Assembly (NCBI GenBank): GCA_013816725.1
Contig: JACDEA010000022.1
Coordinates: 1-13,592, forward strand
Length of the DNA stretch: 13,592 nt
From: Actinomycetota bacterium
GTDB lineage: Bacteria > Actinomycetota > Acidimicrobiia > Acidimicrobiales > JACDEA01
Direction: 5' to 3'
A program made the position numbers and the translations under genes. Each line of letters begins with the position of its first letter. Position 1 is the first letter of the stretch. The notes beneath the pieces are model-generated. The model ran no database searches. It was not told where the DNA came from and was given only the letters and a program-made list of their open reading frames with translations. Positions 1 to 5,249 of the stretch are shown here, piece by piece.

Positions 1-255
1 GTCCTTGAGCGGCGCGGCCCGGGCCAGGACGCCCTGCGGGGCGTCGGTGTGGGCGGCGCCGTCGAGCCGGGTGCGCGGGACCGTCCGCACCGGGACCCGG
101 CTCTCCCGGGCGAGGTCGCTGATCTCGGCCAGGATGGCGGCGTCGTCCATCCCTTCGGCCAGCCACACCTCGTCGACCCGCCGCCGCCGGGCCCGCAGCA
201 GCTCCCGCACGGCCTGGCGTCCCTCGACCTGCTGCCCGCCCAGTCCCTTACTCAC
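1..255 (-). CDS. rlmB: 23S rRNA (guanosine-2'-O-)-methyltransferase RlmB/TrmH family, N-terminal part
   Basis: Partial gene: 85 codons are visible and the rest lies beyond the left edge. The protein begins MSKGLGGQQVEGRQAVRELL and continues with a hydrophobic alpha/beta pattern through VDEVWLAEG, VPVRTVPRTRL and APQGVLARAAPL. This is the SpoU substrate-binding (L30e-like) domain that precedes the SPOUT methyltransferase domain; the knotted catalytic domain is outside the window. Members 2'-O-methylate a guanosine of 23S rRNA using S-adenosylmethionine. I chose GTG at 255 because family members start just before the G-G-x-x-V-E-G-R motif. An in-frame ATG at 270 would add MLCAA but falls in the 3' arm of a strong hairpin. 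Neither start has a clear Shine-Dalgarno. It is the last gene of the carD-ispD-ispF operon. TrmH-family tRNA methylation is the alternative specificity. Confidence 0.85.
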   Translation of the reverse strand, partial: MSKGLGGQQVEGRQAVRELLRARRRRVDEVWLAEGMDDAAILAEISDLARESRVPVRTVPRTRLDGAAHTDAPQGVLARAAPLKD

Positions 256-267
256 GGCCGCACAAAG

Positions 268-317
268 CATGTGTCGGCGCCAGGTCGCGAAAAACGGCAA
301 CTGAGCACCGACACATG
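268..317 (-). repeat. 13-bp inverted repeat (hairpin) between ispF and rlmB
   Basis: Arms 268-280 and 305-317 are complementary over 13 positions. The only mismatch (C278/A307 on the + strand) becomes a G-U wobble in the minus-strand transcript, so the operon RNA can pair along the whole arm. The loop is 24 nt (281-304). The 3' arm ends in AUG (270-268) and is followed by CUUUGU, a weak U tract. It could be an intrinsic terminator or attenuator, a hairpin affecting rlmB translation, or a copy of a dispersed palindromic (REP-like) element; the sequence alone does not decide. Confidence 0.7.
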
Positions 318-321
318 GCCT

Positions 322-783
322 TCATACGGGTTCGAGGAGGACGACGGCCACGCACAGGACGCCTTCGCCGCCACCGAGGGACTCGGGTCGGGTCGCCTTC
401 ACGTTGACGGGGGCGCCCAGAGCGCCCGACAGCCGCTCGGCCATGGCGGCGCGATACGGGGCCAGCCGCGGTGCGTCGAGCACGACGGTGCAGTCGGCGT
501 TGACCGGCCGCCACCCGGCCGCCACCGCCTTGGCCACACACGCCCGCAGGATCTCGATGCTGTCGGCGCCGACCCACGCGTCGTCGGTGTCAGGAAAGTG
601 GTCGCCCAGGTCCCCCAGCCCCGCGGCGCCGAGGACGGCGTCGGCCACGGCATGGGCCACCGCGTCGGCGTCGCTGTGGCCGACCAATCCGCCGCCCTCG
701 CTGATCCGCACACCGCCGAGCATCAGGGGCCGGCCGGGATCGTCGCTGAAAGGGTGGACGTCGATCCCCTGCCCGACCCTCAC
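322..783 (-). CDS. ispF: 2-C-methyl-D-erythritol 2,4-cyclodiphosphate synthase
   Basis: This MEP-pathway enzyme cyclises CDP-methylerythritol 2-phosphate to MEcPP with release of CMP, and acts as a cytosolic homotrimer. The 153 residues (family about 157-160) start with the metal site GIDVHPF (D8, H10), followed by GHSDADAVAHAVADAVLGA with the third ligand H44, then GDLGDHFPDTD, NADCTVV and VNVKAT (126-131). The start is GTG at 783, overlapping the ispD stop in a GTGA junction, so translation is coupled. The C-terminal loop is odd: the usual LGFTGRGEG stretch reads LGGGEG (136-141), three residues short, without the Phe and Arg that line the trimer cavity in E. coli, and the residue after KAT is Arg instead of Thr. 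All metal ligands are intact, so it is probably active. Confidence 0.97.
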   Translation of the reverse strand: MRVGQGIDVHPFSDDPGRPLMLGGVRISEGGGLVGHSDADAVAHAVADAVLGAAGLGDLGDHFPDTDDAWVGADSIEILRACVAKAVAAGWRPVNADCTVVLDAPRLAPYRAAMAERLSGALGAPVNVKATRPESLGGGEGVLCVAVVLLEPV

Positions 784-1397
784 GCCCGCAATACCTCGGC
801 GATCCGCAGGTCGGCCGGCGTCGTAACCTTGATGTTCGTCGTTTCGCCCGGCACGACCACGACGGTTCCGCCCAGCGCCTCCACCAACGCGGCGTCGTCG
901 GTGGCCTCACGCCCCGACGCGTGGGCGGCCCGCAACACGGCGGCCCGGAACGCCTGCGGCGTCTGCACCGCGACGAGCGTGGAACGGTCGAGGGTCTCGG
1001 CCACGCGCCCGCCGTCGACCCGCTTGACGGTGTCGGTGACGGGCACGGCCGGTATCGCCGCGTCAGCGCCCGCCTCTACGGCCCCGATCACGGCGTGGAA
1101 CAAGTCGGCCGACGCCAGCGGACGCGCCGCGTCGTGGACGACGACGATGTCGACGTCGGGCGGCACGGCAGCCAGGCCGTTGCGAACCGATTCGCTACGT
1201 GTCGCGCCGCCGAACACCATCCGCTCGCTCAGCACGCTGTTCGCACGCGGCCGTACGACCACGACGTCGTCGCACGCCTTGGCGGCGACGCCGCTTGACC
1301 AGTCCAGGAGCGAGCGTCCTCCGAGCAACTCGAACTGCTTGGGCCTACCGAAGCGGCTGCCGGTGCCGGCCGCCACCACGATGGCCCAGACGCGCAC
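780..1397 (-). CDS. ispD: 2-C-methyl-D-erythritol 4-phosphate cytidylyltransferase
   Basis: This enzyme transfers CMP from CTP to methylerythritol 4-phosphate, the third step of the MEP pathway, directly before IspF in the route. The nucleotide-binding loop AAGTGSRFGRPKQF is at residues 9-22, followed by GGATRSESVRNGL, the metal-binding VHDAARPL, PVTDTVK, QTPQAFR, TDDAALVEALGG and the C-terminal PGETTNIKVTTPADL. At 205 residues it is short for the family (about 225-235), mainly through a trimmed segment between the CTP loop and GGATR, but every recognised motif is present. The start is GTG at 1397, three bases after the carD stop. Its stop overlaps the ispF start by four bases. The separation of ispD from ispF rules out the fused IspDF form. 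Confidence 0.97.
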   Translation of the reverse strand: MRVWAIVVAAGTGSRFGRPKQFELLGGRSLLDWSSGVAAKACDDVVVVRPRANSVLSERMVFGGATRSESVRNGLAAVPPDVDIVVVHDAARPLASADLFHAVIGAVEAGADAAIPAVPVTDTVKRVDGGRVAETLDRSTLVAVQTPQAFRAAVLRAAHASGREATDDAALVEALGGTVVVVPGETTNIKVTTPADLRIAEVLRA

Positions 1398-1400
1398 GAA

Positions 1401-1883
1401 TTACGGCAGCGCGTCGTTCAGGCGCTGCTCGGCCTCTTCCTCGCTCACGCCGATGGCGAAGGTCAACTCGGACACGAGGATCTGGCGGGCCCGGGTGAGC
1501 ATCCGCTTCTCGCCGGCCGACAGGCCCTTGTCCTTGTCGCGGATGGAGAGATTCCGCACGACTTCGGCGACTTGGTAGATGTCGCCCGACTTGAGCTTCT
1601 CGACGTGGTTCTTGTACCGCCGCGACCAGTTCGTGGGCATGCGCGCTTCCTTCTTGCGAAGGACGGCGAACACCTCCTCGACCTCTTCGTCGTTGATGAC
1701 CTCGCGCAGGCCGACCTCTTCGGTGTTGTCGGCCGGGACCATGAGGGTCAGATCGCCGTAGGCGACGCGCAGCACGAGGTACTCCCGGTTCTCACCGAAA
1801 GCCTCCTTCTTTTCCCTGCGCTCGATCACGGCCGCACCGTGGTGCGGGTAAACGACCTTGTCACCGACGTCAAACGAAGACAT
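1401..1883 (-). CDS. carD: CarD-family RNA polymerase-binding transcription regulator
   Basis: CarD binds the beta subunit of RNA polymerase and stabilises open complexes, especially at rRNA promoters. The protein is 160 residues, close to M. tuberculosis CarD (162). The N-terminal RNAP-interaction domain runs from about 1 to 55 (VGDKVVYPHHGAAVIE, then YLVLRVAYGDLTLMVPADN). The C-terminal helical DNA-binding domain has PTNWSRRYKNHVEKL with the wedge tryptophan W86 and RGLSAGEKRML-type residues (here KGLSAGEKRML). Position 48 is Met where M. tuberculosis has Arg47, a reported RNAP contact. The start is ATG 1883, supported by GGGAG at 1888-1892, although the spacing is only four bases. It heads the carD-ispD-ispF-rlmB operon and is divergent from the Crp-family gene. 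Confidence 0.96.
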   Translation of the reverse strand: MSSFDVGDKVVYPHHGAAVIERREKKEAFGENREYLVLRVAYGDLTLMVPADNTEEVGLREVINDEEVEEVFAVLRKKEARMPTNWSRRYKNHVEKLKSGDIYQVAEVVRNLSIRDKDKGLSAGEKRMLTRARQILVSELTFAIGVSEEEAEQRLNDALP

Positions 1884-1917
1884 AGAACTCCCAAGAGAGT
1901 GGATGCGGTGACATACG

Positions 1918-1947
1918 AGGGTACGTCCAAACGCGCTTCCCCGCCAA
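1918..1947 (-). promoter_or_regulatory. candidate carD operon promoter
   Basis: On the minus strand TTGGCG (1947-1942) and TACCCT (1923-1918) are separated by 18 bp and match the -35 and -10 consensus at 4 of 6 and 3 of 6 positions. The predicted start near 1911 would leave a leader of about 28 nt that carries the GGGAG ribosome-binding site. The boxes are weak and the placement is inference. Confidence 0.35.
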
Positions 1948-1964
1948 CTCAGGCATACGGATCG

Positions 1965-1978
1965 CTAACACAAGTTAG
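1965..1978. promoter_or_regulatory. 14-bp palindrome, candidate operator of the adjacent Crp/Fnr regulator
   Basis: CTAAC (1965-1969) and GTTAG (1974-1978) form a perfect inverted repeat with a 4-bp spacer. The 5-4-5 geometry equals that of FNR-type sites (TTGAT-N4-ATCAA). It overlaps the predicted -10 box of the Crp-family gene by three bases, so binding would be expected to repress that gene. Assignment to this regulator is inference from position and geometry. Confidence 0.45.
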
Positions 1979-1981
1979 ATT
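1976..1981 (+). promoter_or_regulatory. -10 box of a probable leaderless promoter for the Crp-family gene
   Basis: TAGATT ends 9 nt before the ATG at 1991, so transcription would start at or within about three bases of the start codon. No Shine-Dalgarno precedes the ATG and no -35 match is visible. Confidence 0.5.
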
Positions 1982-1990
1982 CCCGTCCGC

Positions 1991-2650
1991 ATGGATCCTG
2001 TCGTTCTGCTGGCCCGGGCTGAACTGTTTCGTGCGCTGGACGCCGACGTGGTGCAGCGGGTTGCCGGCGACGCCCGGACCGTCACGCTCCAACGCAACGA
2101 CCTGATCTTCAGCGAGGGCGACGAGGCGGCCGAGCTGTACGTCGTACGGTCGGGCCGCATCGCGATCGCCAAACGCTCGATCGACGGGCGCGAGTCGGTC
2201 GTCGCGCTCATGGAAGAAGGCGACCTCATCGGGGAAATGAGCCTGTTCGACAGCCGCGGCCGGTCGGCCGACGCCCGGGCCCTCGAACCTTCCGAGCTGG
2301 TGGCCGTTCCGTTCTCGTCGCTGCGAGCGGTGTTCGAGGAACGGCCGCACCTCCTGTGGGGCGTCGTGCAACTCCTCGTCGACCGCTTGCGGCTCACCGA
2401 CAGCGCGCTGGCCGACTCGATGTTCCTCGACGTCACGGGACGGACGGCCAAGCGCCTCCTCGAGATGGCCGGTGACGCCGACACGTTCACGCTGCCGGTG
2501 ACGCAGGAAGAGCTGGCGTCGATGGTCGGCGCATCGCGCGAGCGGGTGAACAAGGCCATCGCTTCGTTCATCCGGTTGGGGTGGCTGGACCAGACCGATC
2601 GCCGTTACCGCATCCTCGACCGGCCGCAGCTGTCGCGGCGCGCTACCTGA
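1991..2650 (+). CDS. Crp/Fnr-family transcriptional regulator
   Basis: This 219-residue protein has the standard layout: a cyclic-nucleotide-binding beta-roll (about 10-120), a dimerisation helix (about 125-150) and a winged helix (about 150-215). The phosphate-binding cassette is intact: G81-E82 and R91-S92-A93 in GEMSLFDSRGRSADA, matching the ribose and phosphate contacts of cAMP receptors. The recognition helix GASRERVNKAIASF (180-193) is very close to that of GlxR and mycobacterial Crp, with the conserved R-E pair. No cysteines suited to an FeS cluster are present, so an FNR oxygen sensor is unlikely. cAMP is the probable ligand, but c-di-GMP or ligand-independent members also exist. The start ATG 1991 fits a leaderless transcript. 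It is divergent from carD and convergent with the next gene with only four bases between stops, which leaves no room for a terminator. Confidence 0.93.
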   Translation: MDPVVLLARAELFRALDADVVQRVAGDARTVTLQRNDLIFSEGDEAAELYVVRSGRIAIAKRSIDGRESVVALMEEGDLIGEMSLFDSRGRSADARALEPSELVAVPFSSLRAVFEERPHLLWGVVQLLVDRLRLTDSALADSMFLDVTGRTAKRLLEMAGDADTFTLPVTQEELASMVGASRERVNKAIASFIRLGWLDQTDRRYRILDRPQLSRRAT

Positions 2651-2654
2651 GCCC

Positions 2655-3296
2655 CTACGCCAGGAACTCGGCGAGGCGCCGCCAGGCGTTGGCCGCGTCG
2701 GCGGCCCGGTGCGTGTCGCGGCTGGCGTCGTGCACGAATCCGTGGTCGGCCTCCGGATAGAACGCCACCTCGACGTTGGGCAAGGCGCGCAGCGCTTCCA
2801 CGTCGGCCGGCGGCGCCCACCGGTCCTTTCCGGCCACGATCGCCAGCGTCGGGCTGGCGCCGGACTTGGCCAGCATGTCGAGCGGGTCGGCGCCGGGCAC
2901 CGACCACTGGGCGGGCGGGCGGACCATGCCGTAGAACGACACCGCCTTGTCGAACCGCAGCGTGCCCGCGGCCCGGAACGCGGTCATGCCGCCCTGGCAG
3001 AACCCGAGCACCGCGGTGCGGTCCTGGCCGAGGTGGTCGGCGGCGTCGATGAGGTCGGTCAGCATCCGGGTGGCGTCGAACCGGCCGGACAACCGCTCGT
3101 CGAGCGGCAGGTCCTCGCGGCCGGGGTAGGGCTCGACGGCGGCGACCGCCCAACTGTGCTCGGCGGCCAGCCGGGCGACGTGGTCGTCGAACAGCGGGCG
3201 CAGGCCCATGATGTCGGGCGCCAGCACCAGGCCGCGCGTGGGCCCGTCGGGAACGGCGACCTCGGCTGCTGTGCCCGACGGCAGCGCGATCCTCAC
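2655..3296 (-). CDS. dienelactone hydrolase family protein
   Basis: This is a 213-residue alpha/beta hydrolase of the dienelactone hydrolase family. The nucleophile elbow GFCQGG places Cys100, with Asp158 (GKDRW) and His185 (ADHGF) completing the Cys-Asp-His triad typical of this family. The early PDIMGLRP and EPYPG segments also match. There is no signal peptide, so it is cytosolic. The substrate cannot be read from the sequence; characterised relatives hydrolyse dienelactone in chlorocatechol breakdown, but many family members are broad esterases, and no aromatic-degradation genes are nearby. The GTG start at 3296 overlaps the disA stop as GTGA, so it is probably cotranslated with DisA. That pairing is unexpected in function. 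Confidence 0.92.
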   Translation of the reverse strand: MRIALPSGTAAEVAVPDGPTRGLVLAPDIMGLRPLFDDHVARLAAEHSWAVAAVEPYPGREDLPLDERLSGRFDATRMLTDLIDAADHLGQDRTAVLGFCQGGMTAFRAAGTLRFDKAVSFYGMVRPPAQWSVPGADPLDMLAKSGASPTLAIVAGKDRWAPPADVEALRALPNVEVAFYPEADHGFVHDASRDTHRAADAANAWRRLAEFLA

Positions 3297-4366
3297 GAGT
3301 AGCGATCCAAGATCGAGGTCTCCGCCAAACGCGACAACCCCTCTTTTATGGCCCGGGCCCGCACGCCGCCGATGCCTTCGACGTCGTCGAGTTCCTCGAT
3401 GGTGGCCCGCAGCAGCTTCTGCAGGTTGCCGAAGCGGGCGATGAGGTGCGCGGTGACCGCGTCGGGGAGGCGGGGGATCTTCGACAGGAGGCGGTACCCA
3501 CGCGGCTGCACGCTGGCGTCGAGCTCGACGGCCTGCTCGGGCAGCTTGAGCACGTCGCCGACGATCTTGAGGTCGACGAGTTCCTCGGTGGAGAGTTCCC
3601 CCAGTGCGTGCATGGCGGCGTCGAGGTCCCAGCGCGGGGTCTGCTGCAAGTAATCCTTGAGCACCAGGCGGCGATCGTCTTCCACGCCCCCCATCAGCTC
3701 GTCGAGCTGTAGCAACGCGAGACGCCCGTCGGCACCCAGTTCGACGATGTAGCCGTCGACCTCCTCCGCGATGCGGCGCACCATCTCGGCCCGCTGGAGC
3801 ACGCTGACGACGTCGCGCACGGTGACGAGATCTTCGACTTCGAGCGCGGAGAGGTTTCCGCTCACCGCGTCGAGCCGGGTCTTATAGCGCTCGAGCGTCT
3901 GCAGCGCCTGGTTGGTGCGATTCAGGAGGCGGGGGATCGCTTCGAGCGGGTGTTTCATCTCGTTGCGATACACGGCGACCAGGCCGAGGTCTTCGGACAC
4001 CGAGATGATCGGCACGTTGATCGACCGGGCCACACGCTCGGCGGTGCGGTGACGCGTGCCGGTCTCCGATGTGGGCACGTTCGGATTGGGGACGAGGTGC
4101 ACGTTGGCCCGGGCGATGCGACTGGCGTCGCTGGCCAACACGATGGCGCCGTCCATCTTGGCCAGCTCCGACAACCGCTGCGGGCTGAACTCGGCGTCGA
4201 GGAGGAAACCACCGGAGCAGATCGCCAGCACGTCGGGCCCGTCGCCGACCACGATGAGCGCGCCCATGTTCGCTTGCAGAATGCGGTCGAGGCCCTCGCG
4301 CAGTGGCGAACCGGGCGCCACCTGCGCCAGCGCATCGATCATCGCCGCGCTGCGCCGGGCAAGCAC
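3293..4366 (-). CDS. disA: DNA integrity scanning diadenylate cyclase DisA
   Basis: DisA condenses two ATP into c-di-AMP and senses branched DNA. The 357 residues match M. tuberculosis DisA (358). The N-terminal DAC domain (about 1-140) has both catalytic motifs, D72-G73-A74 in KMDGAIVLA and R105-H106-R107 in GTRHRTAER. A helical linker (about 145-290; LERYKTRLD, LQLDELMGG) follows, then a C-terminal helix-hairpin-helix DNA-binding domain (about 300-355; VEGIGGVRARAIKEGLS). I set the start at GTG 4366, because the distance to APGSPLREGLDRIL then equals that in M. tuberculosis and a TACGAT box ends six bases upstream. The frame stays open to 4681, but that extension has no family similarity and overlaps the divergent gene. 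The downstream hydrolase is coupled by GTGA. RadA lies upstream on the same strand. Confidence 0.96.
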   Translation of the reverse strand: MLARRSAAMIDALAQVAPGSPLREGLDRILQANMGALIVVGDGPDVLAICSGGFLLDAEFSPQRLSELAKMDGAIVLASDASRIARANVHLVPNPNVPTSETGTRHRTAERVARSINVPIISVSEDLGLVAVYRNEMKHPLEAIPRLLNRTNQALQTLERYKTRLDAVSGNLSALEVEDLVTVRDVVSVLQRAEMVRRIAEEVDGYIVELGADGRLALLQLDELMGGVEDDRRLVLKDYLQQTPRWDLDAAMHALGELSTEELVDLKIVGDVLKLPEQAVELDASVQPRGYRLLSKIPRLPDAVTAHLIARFGNLQKLLRATIEELDDVEGIGGVRARAIKEGLSRLAETSILDRYS

Positions 4367-4372
4367 GATTTC

Positions 4373-4378
4373 ATCGTA
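4373..4378 (-). promoter_or_regulatory. -10 box of a probable leaderless disA promoter
   Basis: TACGAT on the minus strand ends six bases before GTG 4366, which puts the expected transcription start on the G of the start codon. No Shine-Dalgarno and no clear -35 are seen. Confidence 0.5.
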
Positions 4379-4422
4379 GCCGCCGCGATGTGAACGGTTC
4401 CCGGTCCCCGCCCTCGAACTCG

Positions 4423-4440
4423 CCGACGCGGCAACGTCGG
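4423..4440. promoter_or_regulatory. 18-bp palindrome in the disA/coiled-coil divergent region
   Basis: CCGACG (4423-4428) and CGTCGG (4435-4440) form a perfect inverted repeat with a 6-bp spacer. It sits at about -37 to -20 relative to the predicted start of the plus-strand gene, where a repressor would block polymerase. Six-base GC-rich arms can arise by chance, so this is tentative. Confidence 0.3.
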
Positions 4441-4445
4441 TGACG

Positions 4446-4451
4446 TACGCT
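4446..4451 (+). promoter_or_regulatory. -10 box of a probable leaderless promoter for the coiled-coil gene
   Basis: TACGCT ends nine bases before ATG 4461, the same spacing as upstream of the Crp-family gene. This supports ATG 4461 over the in-frame GTG at 4440. No Shine-Dalgarno is present. Confidence 0.45.
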
Positions 4452-4460
4452 GGATGGCTC

Positions 4461-5249
4461 ATGTCGATGCAAAATCGGGAGCACGCGAACGACGACGACA
4501 AGGGAGACCTGTCGGTGCGTCTCGAGTGGCCGGTCGACCCGCTGGCGGCACCCGTGGCCGAAAACGGCGCCGACGGCGACGCGCTCGAGCGGGTGATCGC
4601 CCGCCTCGAGGCCGTCGAGAGTCGGGAGTTGGCCGACGGCGGCGGTCGCAGTGTGCTGGTCGCGATCGACGACCTGGCCACCCGGCTCGATTACGTGGCC
4701 TCGGAAATGGCCGAGGCCCTTCGCAGCCTGAATGAGATCTTCCGGCAGGCCGTCGACGAACAGGCCGACGGCCTCGGCGAATTGCGTGGCTTGCTCCACC
4801 AATCGGTCGAGGACAACAGCGACGTCGCCCGCCAGCTCACCGACGCGCTTAACGCCCGGTTCGACGAGACCAACTCCGTGGTCGACGACCGTGTCGCCGG
4901 CGTGCGCACCGCGCTGATGGCGATGCTGGCGTCGCGGGAAGCCGACGAACAGCGCACGCAGCGGCGCGAGCGCGAAGCGCTGGTCGGCAAGGTCGAGGAG
5001 GACCTTGCCGCCATCTCCCGCACCATGACCGAGGCCATCGCTTCGAGCCGGGCCCAGAGCGACGTGTTCGCCGACCGCGTGGCCGCCGAGCTTCAGGCGC
5101 TCCGGCGGCGAATACCGGTGAAGGGCCGCGACGTGGCGGTGACCACGATCGATGCCACGGCGATGGACGAGCTGGTCACCCGCTTGGCCGACGAGGTCGA
5201 GATCCGCGTGGCCGCAGTCACGCCGAAGCCGGCGCGACGCAAGGGCTGA
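4461..5249 (+). CDS. hypothetical coiled-coil protein between radA and disA
   Basis: I do not recognise this 262-residue protein. It has no signal peptide or membrane segment. An acidic N terminus (about 1-40) is followed by a long, charged, mainly helical stretch (about 40-230) rich in Leu, Ala, Glu, Arg and Asp with heptad-like spacing (ALERVIARLEAVE, EMAEALRSLNEIF, LGELRGLLHQSV, KVEEDLAAISRTM), so an extended coiled coil or helical bundle is likely. The C terminus is basic (PKPARRKG). There are no cysteines and no nucleotide-binding motif. GTG 4440 is an alternative start. It is divergent from disA across 94 bp and its last 32 bp overlap the end of convergent radA. Codon use looks like its neighbours, with strong G/C at third positions, so it is probably a real, native gene. 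Position suggests a link to DNA repair or c-di-AMP control, but that is inference. Confidence 0.8.
   Translation: MSMQNREHANDDDKGDLSVRLEWPVDPLAAPVAENGADGDALERVIARLEAVESRELADGGGRSVLVAIDDLATRLDYVASEMAEALRSLNEIFRQAVDEQADGLGELRGLLHQSVEDNSDVARQLTDALNARFDETNSVVDDRVAGVRTALMAMLASREADEQRTQRREREALVGKVEEDLAAISRTMTEAIASSRAQSDVFADRVAAELQALRRRIPVKGRDVAVTTIDATAMDELVTRLADEVEIRVAAVTPKPARRKG

Noticed and set aside
49..1578. 509-codon open frame on the plus strand opposite rlmB, ispF, ispD and carD
   Set aside because: It is antisense to four recognised genes, its protein is low-complexity and Arg/Pro/Ala rich, and the length follows from GC-rich codon bias on the other strand.
2651..2654. Terminator between the convergent Crp-family and hydrolase genes
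   Set aside because: Only four bases separate the stop codons, and no stem with a U tract was found across the junction.
4391..4401. LexA/SOS-like GAAC-GTTC element near disA
   Set aside because: The arms are separated by one base and not the four of the actinobacterial SOS box, so it does not fit LexA binding.
4367..4681. N-terminal extension of disA
   Set aside because: The extra 105 codons have no family similarity and lie over the divergent gene and its promoter; start at GTG 4366 gives the same N-terminal length as M. tuberculosis DisA.
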